Source: Paracentrotus lividus
Taxonomy: Eukaryota; Echinodermata; Echinoidea; Camarodonta; Echinidae
Reading direction: 5' to 3'
Assembly: GCA_940671915.1 (NCBI GenBank)
Contig: CALNVZ010001744.1
Coordinates: 124,967-188,966, forward strand
Length of the DNA: 64,000 nucleotides
Below, piece by piece: positions 11,520 through 21,981 of the stretch (within the stretch, counting starts at the first letter, position 1; every line of letters starts with the position of its first letter). The translations under genes and the position numbers were made by a program. The notes beneath the pieces were generated by a model that worked only from the letters and a program-made list of their open reading frames with translations, did not search any database and was not told the origin of the DNA.

Positions 11520-11850
11520 GCATATAAGGTTGCAAACTTGCATAAATTTGCATAATTAATTAGTTTTTAAACATTAAATTGATTGTTTTCTTAAATTCTA
11601 ATGCTTATTCTAGCAAATTAACATGATATTTATTGTGAGTGCGAAATTAGGCGGCCATAATGAGGGTTAAAAGTGGATACAACCAGGGAAGAGTGGAGAC
11701 AGAAGATCAAAAACTGTCAATTTGGCGGCCACTTTGTTTATGCAAATTAGGAGGTGAAAACGTACAAAATCGGCTTGGGAACCGGTCTTATCAGATTCAG
11801 CACACTTGAATTATGTGAAATAGACTGGTTCCCAACTTTTACCTAAAAAT
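11520..11850. repeat. Inverted copy of the 7.8-kb dispersed repeat
   Basis: Contains AAGCATTAGAATTTAAG-like, CATGATATTTATTGTGAG, GGCGGCCATAATG and ACAACCAGGGAAGAGTGGAG blocks that are reverse complements of the 7820-8480 repeat. Both carry the GGTTCCCAA(G/C) and TGTGAAATAGACTGGTTC blocks at the far end. Confidence 0.65.
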
Positions 11851-12444
11851 GCTTCTAAAAGCTTATAGAGGCCTCTTTTTTAGAAATTGCTCTAGACTAT
11901 AACAACATTCATCAAATTCTTTTTAAATAATCAGATACATTTTAGACATAATCTGCAATGTGAAGCAACTTAAACTTTTAAACAGTTTAATTCTATTCGT
12001 GAGATATAAACTAAATAGTAACGGCATCCATAAATTGTTACAAATTTATTTCAAAACGGAAAAATGAAACTTTTATAAGCGTATTTTATACAGATTACGT
12101 AGGGCATAAGGCCCTTTGTTGCGCGCAACCTTTTTTTGTCATTTTGCTTCTGCGCGACCTTTGTGACGTCAAAACAAGATAAGACTTTTGCTTATTTTTT
12201 TTCTGAACATAGACAAAGAGCCCTACGTGTTTGGATTACGGCTAAGGCATTTTTCTTATCTTAGACAAAATCTTAGAAAAAATACTTAGACTTAAGACAA
12301 CTGCTTTAGTCCTTTATGGAATACGGACCCTGATCTCAAGTGCCCTCTTTCAAATTCGTTCCGCCTCCTCTGATTATTGCCAAATGGCTGGATGTCTTCG
12401 GTCGGTCGTGGGATTATTTATTTATCTCTCTTTTTTTTTTCCAG

Positions 12445-12705
12445 GGCATCTATCGTTCTATGAAATCTGGCAACTTGTTGTCAAGTCACACACACATGAC
12501 GTTGGGAAAGGAAAGCTGTATGATATATTTCGTGAACTGCACATTACCAACAAAAAACCCGAAACGCCATTTACACAACATGAGGCATATGAAATGTTGT
12601 GCAAGTGGAAAAATGACACTCCAAAAGACACCCAGTGTGAGACATGGAGTAAAGCTCTACAACAGGCAGAGTACACGGAAGCGTTACATGTATATGACGA
12701 CTCTG
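12445..12705 (+). CDS. Death-fold exon 1 of the multi-Death-domain gene
   Basis: Splicing: a strong acceptor (CTCTCTTTTTTTTTTCCAG) precedes it and a donor CTCTG|GTAGTA follows, giving 261 bp, class 1-1, 87 codons. If the donor were not used the frame would run 26 bp further to TAA at 12729-12731, so a short terminal form is also possible. Domain: amphipathic helices FYEIWQLVV (residues 5-13) and LYDIFRELHI (25-34), then EAYEMLCKWKND with Trp55, then a helix pair ending KALQQAEYTEALHVY. The L-x-x-W followed by a final A-L-x-x-A helix pair is the signature of helices 4-6 of Death domains. These domains pair with others of the same fold in apoptosis and innate immune complexes in the cytosol. 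The specific partner cannot be told from sequence. Confidence 0.75.
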
Positions 12706-13348
12706 GTAGTATACTTTCGTTAATCAGCTAATCTATTCATCGATCCTTTACTTGTAAATTATTAAGTACATGACGTTGAAGGTGGGTTCTTCAGATAAGA
12801 CCTAAGATAAAACCGAACCTTAGTGATGTTTTATCATTAAAAAAAATCATAATAGTTACAATTATAATTGAACCGTAAAGCTAAGATCCATTTTGACGTA
12901 AATCACAACTCATGCAATCACATTTGCCACAGCCGCCGTAGATATTCTAAATTACCTACCACAAATGGGTAATTCCACCAAATAAAATCATCATGGGTCC
13001 AAAAAAGAAAATTTGTCTCACCTGTGTAATTTGTTACCAAAATTGTTTTCGCTACCTTATATGACTTGTCGAACTATCATTACTGGACTGGAGACAAACA
13101 AAATAAATCACTAAAATGCAAATTACACAGGGTTCGTTTAATAAAATTTTTTGCAAATTTTGAGAAAAGTAAAAAGAACAGGAATATATAATTATTATAA
13201 AGCCACTGTGATATTTAACCAATTACACAGGGGTGGAATAACCTCTGAACAAAACAGTCATGTCCATTATGCTCACAATATTTAATTTCATGCCCGAATT
13301 GAAAAGCGAAGTGACAGACTAACTTTTTCTTACCTCCAACATATCCAG

Positions 13349-13621
13349 GTTCTGCGAGGAAAGATCTGTCTTTTGAGAACGTATTCGATCACATCCTGTG
13401 GGACATTGGAACTATTGACAACATAAATCGATTCCTCCACGAACTGATACCAAATCAAACACCAATCACCACAGCAAATATCATGAGAGACATCGTTAAA
13501 AATGCTTCAATAGAATTATTAGCATGGAGTAAGCGCAATCACAGTGCACACCCCTTTATCCTACTTAGCCTAGCCCTGGAGAGGGCTGATTGCAATCCAG
13601 TAGACAGGACTTTCTTTGTTG
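13349..13621 (+). CDS. Death-fold exon 2
   Basis: Acceptor TCTTACCTCCAACATATCCAG and donor GTTG|GTAAGT bound a 273-bp, class 1-1 exon of 91 codons. The intron from exon 1 is only 643 bp. Helices seen: FENVFDHILWDIG (residues 9-21), NINRFLHELIP (25-35), IMRDIVKNA (45-53), ELLAWSKRN with Trp60 (56-64) and FILLSLALERAD (69-80), then DRTFF. The L-L-x-W-S-x-R-N then L-x-x-A-L-E-R-A-D order is the best Death-domain match of the set, close to classic helices 4 and 5. Expected role: a homotypic interaction module in the cytosol. I infer that it belongs to the same transcript as exon 1 from strand, spacing and phase. Confidence 0.8.
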
Positions 13622-13679
13622 GTAAGTCCAGATCTGGGTAGGGCTTTTAAGATCAAAGAAAATATGTTGTATGTACAAA

Positions 13680-14810
13680 TCATTTAATATTAATCTACAG
13701 TCTATCACCTAACATACAGTGCATGTATAAAACAACATATTTATTATCCTCTTCTGAACATAATATCAATTAGGACCTAAAAGTTAAATCAGTCCAAACT
13801 ACTGAGTGAGTCAGAAAAAAAAATGTACTGTCATTTTGAAGTTGTCTTGTTTGCAGTAAGAACATGTAGCCTAATTATTGGTATTACATGTATAATATAT
13901 CTTGGTAAATTTGTCCAGCCTTTCTGTATGTGTCTAAAATTTGGATCTGTATATAGGCAATGACTGAAAATCAGCCAATCGTTAGAACATTGCACTTGCA
14001 CGACGTTGCAGGTTAAAAAATTACCTTAATTTTGAAATGATTTATTATTTGTGTAAACGTAAAGATACAAAAAGTTACACACATATATATCCTCACACAC
14101 ACACACACACATACACACACATACACACACAGTAACCTACAGGGTAAACAGTTCATAAGGCCGTAATTATATGTCCGGTGTAGGTTAGTCCGATTTTTAA
14201 GAAGAATCATCATGTCATGCTTATGTGAGTAATGGTTGAATGCAAAAAAAAATATTTTTTGTAGTTCACAAGCCGATTATCACAACTTTGAATAAATGAT
14301 TTCGGAACAATATTCGAATTTTTCAACATCACACTTGTCAAAAAAGATGCCACATGTATGTGCTAACAAACAATAAAAGTTTATGGTCAAATTTCATGGT
14401 TGAGTAAGCACTGGGTTGAAATTGCAAAAACTGCAGTTTTGTTAATTTGACGTGGTATATTCAATCAAATATGATGGAATTCTTGTAACATGGAAGTGTA
14501 TTTCGACTTTTGCTTACAATTCACGTTTGAATGAACCACCAAAAATAGGCCATTTCAAACTAAATTTAGTAAACTTGCTACATGTTCAACAAGTCAACTG
14601 TGTGTGCGCTGAATAAGAAAAGTAATTTAGTTGACAATATCTGCACTTTGTCTTTTTTGTTTCAAGTACGCTGTCATTCCGTTCAATTTCGAAAACCGGA
14701 GTAAAGCCTGATTTTTTAACATGTTAAATAATCGGACTGTTTTTCCGTTTTTGTCGCACAAGTCCGTCCTTCCGTGTGTAGACAGATTAAAACCTGTTTC
14801 CAATATTTTC
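13680..14810. other. Intron; no gene seen
   Basis: AT-rich sequence with a (CA)n microsatellite at 14093-14130. No transposon termini or coding frame recognised before the repeat block that starts near 14812. Confidence 0.5.
14093..14130. repeat. (CA)n microsatellite
   Basis: CACACA runs with single interruptions over about 38 bp. Confidence 0.9.
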
Positions 14811-14811
14811 A

Positions 14812-14960
14812 CAGTGTCGGATCAAGGCGGGGGCGCAGGGGATGCGCGCCCCCTCTATAATTTGAAAACCACTCATTGACTGTACATGTTAATATTTCAA
14901 CATTTTGGCGGCTCACCCCCTTATCGAGACTGGCGCCCCCTCTATATTCAAATCCTGGAT
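14812..14960. repeat. Dispersed GGATCC-type repeat, copy 2
   Basis: Shares CGCGCCCCCT, TATAATTTGAAAACCACTCA and TTGACTGTACAT with 1730-1835, and ends AATCCTGGATCCAACACTG. Confidence 0.55.
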
Positions 14961-14984
14961 CCAACACTGTTTACATGAACGTAG

Positions 14985-15037
14985 GAATTTGCTCAGTGTG
15001 ACGGGGGTATTACACGTTCAAAATTCTGAAGAGGCTT

Positions 15038-15068
<31 letters not shown>

Positions 15069-17105
15069 GTTGCATTTATATAGCGCTTAATACGATATCC
15101 ACCTTAGTGTTTCTAAGCGCGTATAGTGCTAACTAATTATTACCCGGCTTGTCTACCCCGGAAGGCGCTCACAGCATTGAAGGAATTGCTTCCTACCGGT
15201 ACCCATTCACCTCACTTGGGTTAACGTACGGCAAATTTGCAGGTTGACACCTTGCCGAAGGATGCTAGTGGTATGGACGGGATTCGAACCGCGTACCTTG
15301 TGATCGTAAGTCCGCCGACTTATCCACTCGACCACACCACTCCCAATGGTTGCCGTCCAAGCTCATCTGGTGAATTCGTAAAGGGGCCGTCACACTGAGG
15401 TAGTTCTATAACGTCCTTGCCCGTTCTTAAAAAAAAATGCTGAACGGGCTTTGGTCGGATTGGAACTATAACTTTGAAAAATAATTTCTTGAATACGATA
15501 CTAGGCAGTTCATAAATAGTCCTCGTTACGTCAATTTCGTCTTTATCACGTCCGCAATACGTTGTTATCCAGTTCAGAGCGAGTAAACCGCTCGTTCACT
15601 CTATACCGTTCGAGGCACGTCCAAACCGTCACTAAAAGTGTCCATGCGCAGCATGATAAAAGTTAGGTACCATGTTCGTAGTACGTCCTTCTCGTTCAAA
15701 GTAAGTCCTTCCTCTCTAAGGAACGTTGTCACTACGTTTAATTTTAGAACTGGAAGCCAGTCCGATTTTTTTTTAAAACATGTTCAAATAAATCGGACTG
15801 CCTTTCAGTTCTCTCCGTTCGGGCCCGTCCGCCAAGTTCGTAAACAGATTGTAAACGATCTGTACTAGATTTTAAAAGGTCTGTACTACGTTCAGTCCGT
15901 GTGTAAACAGATTGAGCCCGTTCATCAAGAACTACCAAGAACATAGTGAGAACTAGTTCAGTGTGACGGGGATTATGACATGCCGTTCTGTTTAGAATTG
16001 AAACGTCTTGCTGTCCAAGCCCGTGTTATAAAGTCCTAAGCAGATTGAAATAGGTCTCAAGTACGTCCACTCCGTGTGTACATAGATTAAGCCCGTTCTG
16101 CAATCATTTCAATAACATGGTAAGAATTCGTTCAGTATGATAGTAGTATAAGCGAACAGATCAGCTGTTTGATTGCCACCCATTAATTGTTACAAATAGA
16201 GAAATCTCACAACTTAAAAAAAAATATGAAAAACGGCCATTGGTCTGTAAAGAACGCGTAAATTTTAACAAATTATTTCTGGATTAAGATGAAACAACGT
16301 TCGTATAGAGTCCTCAATTCGTCCATCACGTCTTTGCCTCGTCTACAGTCCGTTTGTATCTAGTTAAGATCGGGTGAAAATGACCGTTTCCACGAAGCAG
16401 AGCCCGTCTGAAACAATCCAAACCCGTCCCCAGTTAGTTGCAACCCGTTCTTATTTAGTTCCAACTCGTTTCCAATGCGTTTTGTCCCGACCTAACTAGT
16501 TCTGGGTCGTTTTTAATCCATCAAAATCCGTTCTTACTCGTTCTTACCTCGACTAAACGGCCTCGAGAAAGTTCTTCTCGTTCTTTCTGCGTCATCATCC
16601 GTCGCTAGAACGTGCTGAACGTAAATGCGCGCCCGTTCTACTGTAAAAACCTAGCCCGTTTTTGCCAGACCTCATGCGTCTTCGTAACTTCAAGCTGATA
16701 TTGAACATGCAATGCTCGTTTGTTAGACGTCCTAGCACATCTTTAGAACGATTGAAGTACGGCAATTTCGTTTGCAGTAGGTCCATCTCGTGTCAGGTAC
16801 GTTGCCACCCCCTTAAATTTTAGGACGAGATGGCGCCCGATTTTTTAAAACACTTTTTTGAAAATCCGACCGAGCTAGTCCATGAAGTTCGTAAACAGAT
16901 CGTAGGAAGTATTTACTACGTCCACTCAGTTTGCACACAGGCTATGCCCGTTCGGCAAAATTTGCAAGGACGTAGTAGAAACGAGCTCAGTGTGACGGGG
17001 GTATAAACAGGTCGTAAGGTCTCTTCTACATCCACTCCGTTTCTACATAGATCGATGCCGTTTTGCAATACTTTAGGATCGTAGGATCAGAACTCGCTCA
17101 GTGTT
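14985..17105. repeat. Cluster of decayed TIR elements with CCGTCACACTGA ends
   Basis: The end sequence CAGTGTGACGGGG or its complement occurs at about 14994, 15387 (complement), 15958 and 16988, and a worn version at 17099. The pair 15387/15972 delimits a 586-bp unit. Inside, the phrases CCGTGTGTAAACAGATTGAGCCCGTTC-like recur at about 14764, 15895, 16070, 16925 and 17035, showing tandem or nested copies. The DNA is rich in CGTTC/GTCC words and has no sustained open frame. Confidence 0.6.
15036..15345 (-). repeat. tRNA-derived SINE (minus strand) with (AAT)n tail
   Basis: On the minus strand the head reads GGAGTGGTGTGGTCGAGTGG (box A) and GGTTCGAATCCCGTCC (box B), as in tRNA-derived RNA polymerase III promoters. 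A ~180-bp body follows, containing CTTGCCGTACGTTAACCCAA-type sequence and GCGCTATATAAATGCAA, then an (AAT)n tail at 15036-15067. The tRNA-like part does not fold into a full cloverleaf with an acceptor stem, so it is a SINE and not a tRNA gene. A second copy is at 31160. Confidence 0.85.
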
Positions 17106-17108
17106 AAG

Positions 17109-17290
17109 CAGGGGCCGCGGAGCGTTTTTGAAAGTGGAGGGGCTGAGCCTAAGAGGGGGGGCTGAACAGGCTAAAAATCACAAATGTATGGTCATTTTTG
17201 CATTTTTGTACACGTTGGCTGAAAAAAGTGGGGGGGGGGGGGGGGGGGGCTGCAGCCCCCCCCCCAGCCCCCCCGGCTCCGCGGCCCCTG
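17109..17290. mobile_element. 182-bp MITE with 15-bp TIRs and TTAAG duplication
   Basis: The ends are CAGGGGCCGCGGAGC and its exact reverse complement GCTCCGCGGCCCCTG. Both sides are flanked by TTAAG in direct orientation (17104-17108 and 17291-17295). The interior is a G-run meeting a C-run around CTGCAG. The 5-bp duplication is seen directly; superfamily is uncertain. Confidence 0.75.
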
Positions 17291-17397
17291 TTAAGGTGGT
17301 ATAATGTCAACGTATGTCAACGTTTTCCCGTTTCTGTTTGAGGAGGGTAGGTGAGGGTGGCCAAAGTAAAAAAATATATATCTATATATATTATATA

Positions 17398-17580
17398 AAT
17401 AGTGTACAATCTATCGCGCAATATACTGGATTATAAGTACGACACATTCTAAATTATCCCGAGTGCAGATTTGTTTCTCCTAGGCCGCAGGCCGAGGTGA
17501 AGTAGATCTGCACGAGGGGTAATTTAGTATTTGGAGTTCTTATAGTCCAGTAATATTGCAAGATAGAGCGTTCACTATTT
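17398..17580. mobile_element. ~183-bp palindromic MITE
   Basis: ATAGTGTACAATCTATCGCG at the left pairs with AAGATAGAGCGTTCACTAT at the right, and TACTGGATTATAAG pairs with TTATAGTCCAGTA. A central GC hairpin CTAGGCCGCAGGCCGAGG is present. No coding capacity. Confidence 0.7.
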
Positions 17581-17584
17581 ATTA

Positions 17585-18430
17585 TAGTAAATAGACCCCC
17601 TAAATTAAGTTGACATTAGCCCAGATCTCCCTGGGACGCTACTACACGAACTTCCGTGGCATGCGCTGCAGTAAATTCTTTTCCCTCGAACTCAACGGGT
17701 TCCATACGAAGCCAGCTAGGCGGACGGGTAACTGCTCGCTAAGCGCTCCCATTCCTATCCCTGGTTCATTAATCGTTCTCAGCTGATTGTACTAGATTTA
17801 TAATCGGCAATACAAAGCAAATTACGACATGAGGGGCCTTCATCGATCAGGCAAGCTAGGTATCCAACGCTATACAGTTCTGGTATTATATTAATGTTCG
17901 TTAGGACGATTTCATGGTACTTCAAACTTACAATTTATTTGTTAATTTCCAATGCAAACTGCTTTATTTCACTCCAAAATCAAGAGAACGATCAGCCCGT
18001 CCGATAGCGAAACATGCAGTCATTGGCATGCGAGCGCTTCGTCAGCAGCTAGCTACCCGTCCACTCTGGCTTCGTGTAACATAAGGCACCCGTTGGGTTT
18101 GAGGGAAATCGCTCGGTTGATCACGTCACGTCAGCTGCTTAAGTCCACTTTATTTCAAGAATACGATCAAAAAATATTCAGAGAAAACTGCAGAAAATTG
18201 TTAGTTTTTGAAGAATTATTATCGTCTTGTTACAGATCCCAGTTTGGCCTCGGTGAGTGAAACAAATGGATCGCTATTCGTGTTTAAAATCCATTTTCGG
18301 CAAATTTCGCACATTTCACTCCAGGTCGTGTCGCGTTGATCAATCATTATTAATCTTCACGAGTATCGATGTTATTGATATTTTCCCCATTCATTTAACA
18401 CGGGCTTTCCCGTCCCAAAATTGAAAGTTA
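17585..18430. other. No gene seen
   Basis: Mixed-composition DNA. A 102-codon open frame at 17952-18260 has no recognisable domain or splice context, and no repeat was recognised. Confidence 0.45.
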
Positions 18431-18441
18431 TATTGTACATA

Positions 18442-19419
18442 GGGTACATGCAGGTAATATGGGCCACCTGAAGCAAATCATGTCGTGACCGTCGACCGGT
18501 GACTGGTGACCGGTGTGAGCACCATAATGTTGTTCATATGAACTGCATACGAAAATATATCGTCGTGAGAGCATCTGATGTCGAAATTTCTCTGAGAAAA
18601 TTGCTGAAAACCAACAAGGTAGGTAAAAACTTACATTTTTTTACCCTGATGTAAAATTTGATATTTCACAGAATGTGATGGTGAAAGAGTGTTTGAGGGG
18701 ATAACATGGATTGTTTTGTATATTTAGTAAGCTTATAGTTTCATTTTGATCATACTAGCGTGTACAGGTCAATTTGTTGTAGTGAAGGGGTGCAATGTGG
18801 CATTGAATGCTTGCCTGACAAAGCAACATTAGTGCAGGTAATATGGGCCATCCAAAATGGCGGAAATGATTATTATACTTAGTATTGGGATGAGGCATCA
18901 ATATCTTTGCTACGATTTTTTGGGGTATATTCACAATATATAATTAATATAAATAATTTATTGTAGGCCTATATTGACTTGTATAATGAAAACAATATTT
19001 AAATAATATTAAAAATTAAATAATATTAAAAAATAAATAATATACAAAATACAAAACAATGAAATGTATAGTCAAAGTATTTACTGAAGGGTCTTATAAT
19101 TTCAAATGATATCTTAAAGTTAATGATTTTCAACATTTTAAGCAAATTCCAGACATGGTAGAGTAATTGTAGTTCTTAAAACATACATTAAATACATGTG
19201 CCCATATTACCTGCACATGGTAGTATGGGCACTTTGGTAATGACGTCAGCCTTTGAATATTGCAGACAGGAGGGTTGGTGATAATTGTTTTTCTTCACAA
19301 TAAAAGTTAGAGCAGTAGTTATTGATTCATATAAACAAAGATTAGACTGTGTGTCATTTTGTAATTTTATGCAAATTAGGCAAATGAGCTTAGGGGGCCC
19401 ATATTACCTGCATGTACCC
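18442..19419. mobile_element. TA-flanked TIR element, GGGTACATGCAGGTAATATG family, copy 1
   Basis: Left end GGGTACATGCAGGTAATATG and right end CATATTACCTGCATGTACCC are perfect inverted copies next to TA on both sides. It inserted in a palindromic site (TATTGTACATA), so the symmetry continues past the ends. The same end words recur inside (18830-18850 and 19200-19225). No transposase frame; non-autonomous. It is related to the element at 54943-56825. Confidence 0.85.
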
Positions 19420-19515
19420 TATGTACAATATAACTATTTGAAGGTAGGTCACGTGGTGCCAATCAAGCCAACCACAGCTCGTATTTTCCTACCACTATTT
19501 ACTATATATAATATA

Positions 19516-20525
19516 CAGTTATGGCCAAAATTATTAGAACAGCTGAACCCACACAAAGTCTATGGGATTATCAATGCCCTAGTTCATTTGCCGAAATAAG
19601 GTTAAAGATATCGTTAGTGCGCACTGAGCTTTCATGACTTTTTAGCATAGGGTCGTATGTATAGTTTGATACCAGATTTATATAGTTTCGACCATCTGGT
19701 AATGCGCAGCATTAAAAATGGTTCCCCTATGCGCTTTTGGTTTCCCCATAGACTTATGTATTTTACATGTAGTCCAAATGCATAAAAGTTAAATGCCAAT
19801 TACATATGCCGATTGCTCAAAAAGCATTTGAGGTAGAAGTATGAAGCTTAGCAGACTCCTTCATTCTAAAATACCTCAAATACCTGCCAAGTTTCAGAAA
19901 ATTTGGTCCTATGGGGTGGGGTGGATTCGCCCCCTCCCTTGGTGGTGAGATGACCAAAATAAGAATGCTCATTGAAGGTTAAGATTTTTTTTTTCATTAG
20001 ATGAAACACTCCTTGTATATGTATATTTTTTTAAGGAACTTTCATGAGCAATTCAAGTATGTTAAAATATTAAGGGTCAGAGGAAAAGGGGACTTAAATG
20101 GGGGCTCTAAATTAAACATTTGGGGCCCGGCCCTCACAAATAATTAAAAAAATTCACACAGAACATGTTACTACTTCACCCTATCGTATTATGAATGAAA
20201 TTTTTTACATTCTCATGAAATTTCCTTTAAGAAAATGTATACTTTCGTAGGAAGAGACTTGATATTTTTAACGTAATGACACTCTGATCCCGATATGTGC
20301 AAAATTTTTTAGATTTTACAATTGGTAGCGTAACACAAAAAAGGCGATTTGGGGCGAGTTGGGGGCGAGTTCCAAACGCATGACTATGTTATTTAGTTTT
20401 TAAAGTATAATAATGACTTTTGTAGACATTCCAGGCATTTTAAAGATATCGGAATGGTCAACTGAGTGTAATCAACTAAACTCATTTAAATTTACTTGGT
20501 GTTCTAATAATTTTGGCCAGCACTG
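19516..20525. mobile_element. Tc1/mariner-type non-autonomous element
   Basis: The ends CAGTTATGGCCAAAATTATT and the inverted AATAATTTTGGCCAGCACTG are flanked by TA. The GGCCAAAATTATTAGAAC end is characteristic of Tc1-like transposons. The 1010-bp interior has no transposase frame. Confidence 0.85.
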
Positions 20526-20868
20526 TATAGACGCCTCTTTTTCAGTCAAGTATGAGAAGATAGAAATGAAAGGATTACCCACTCGGAGGATAACACCAAG
20601 GAGTAACAGGAAACCTATCGTTAAATACTCATATTCGAGCTCCAAAATGAGGGGTCTTTTTTTTTCTGACTCACTCTAATAAAAAAAAAAGTGATCAAAT
20701 TTAGGAACCAGCTAAACAATCATAATCCAATGTTTCGAAATGACCACTCCAAGGCATTTTTTCCTTCTTTTTTTATGGACAAAACGAATGTTTAGTGTTG
20801 TTTAGATATATAAAGCAGTAAAACTGAAATTTCAAACGATGATTCGTTCATATCTTTTAATGATAAAG

Positions 20869-21135
20869 TACCCGAGGATCTGAAGTTATCTATTCCACGA
20901 AAAGTACGGAAAAGATTAACTGATAAGCTGACGGGCAGACACTGTACCAGATTGACGAAGGCTTTACAACAAAACACCTACAACATCAGTAATATCATAT
21001 CGCAGAATAATTCCCTCTTGTTCGACACAATGCTGATGGTAGAGGACTGGCTAAACGACCAGGCCTGTAGTAATTACGAAAAGAGATGCAAACTGGACGA
21101 TGCTATCCTCAAGATAGGCCGATATGACATGCAAG
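20869..21135 (+). CDS. Death-fold exon 3
   Basis: The frame encodes PEDLKLSIPRKVRKRL, then KALQQNTYNISNIISQN, then FDTMLMVEDWLND with Trp61, and DDAILKIGRYDMQ. The final V-x-D-W-L and D-A-I-L-K-I-G-R-Y-D pattern fits Death-domain helices 4-6. Donor CAAG|GTAATA is clear and gives phase 1. The start is ambiguous. An AAAG acceptor at 20868 keeps the class 1-1 phase and a length of 267 bp like its neighbours. A better-looking CAG at 20818 would add 50 bp but puts the start in phase 2, which would not join the other exons. I chose 20869 on phase. The helix 1 region is unusually basic. Confidence 0.7.
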
Positions 21136-21981
21136 GTAATATTTCTTTTTAATCAATTGGTTCTGTAAAATGTTCAACTTCAAACTTTAGACTATTACTT
21201 TGGTTTGTCTGACAGCCAGGATGAAATTGATACGATTCTTAAAGTCTGCCATGATTAATTTTGTGCCAATGCGGTCACATATTTGAGTTATCTAAAAACC
21301 TAATATCAGTCGCTAGCCTAAACCAATGTTAGGTACTCCCACATAAAAATAAAAAAATTACCAAACAGTCTCAAATCATGCCTGAAAATAATCTTGAACA
21401 TCTTACTTAAAACACAATGTGATTTTAAACTTGTGTGGAAAAACAAAACTTGTGAAAAATGGGCAAAACTGGTATAAATTATTTGTTAAAATTTGTGTAG
21501 AACTTTTGATCTCCATGTTTCTCTTTTTTCAGAGTGTAATAATATGAGATAATTCAACATTTTTACTTTTTATGGTAGTTGAGTTTATTATTTCCCAATG
21601 TATTAGTACAAAAGTTTTCCTCTTTGAAGAGAAAAGCCCGAAAATGGTGATATTTCGGAAAATCTATTGTTCTGTATGGCATTAAGGTCAATGCAAAGGG
21701 TCACAATTTATGCATTGACAATTGAGAGGCATGCATGTGGGACTGCAATCTCTGAACGGGGGTACCTACCAATATGTATGTTGTTTTTATTATCTTCATC
21801 ATGAAGATTCTTGACCACGCCCTTCTCCTGGCAACACCTTGACATCTTGGTGGTTGCCATGTCTACCTGGAATTGCGTTCGCTTATAAATAACATGCTTT
21901 GATTTTCCCCCTTGTATTTTCATTCATTTTGATTTCAATCATTGGGAAAGGGGTACCCGGAAATTTGGAAGTAATGCAATA

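Noticed and set aside
12706-12731. Death-fold exon 1 as the last exon, with stop at 12729-12731
   Set aside because: A G|GTAGTA donor in the same phase as all other exons lies just before, and the same donor type is used by exon 7; kept only as an alternative form.
15270-15345. tRNA gene on the minus strand
   Set aside because: Only A and B boxes are kept; no complete acceptor and anticodon stems, and it continues into a SINE body and AAT tail. The same holds for 31160-31235.
17952-18260. 102-codon open frame
   Set aside because: No domain, no splice support, unremarkable composition; length is within chance for this amount of sequence.
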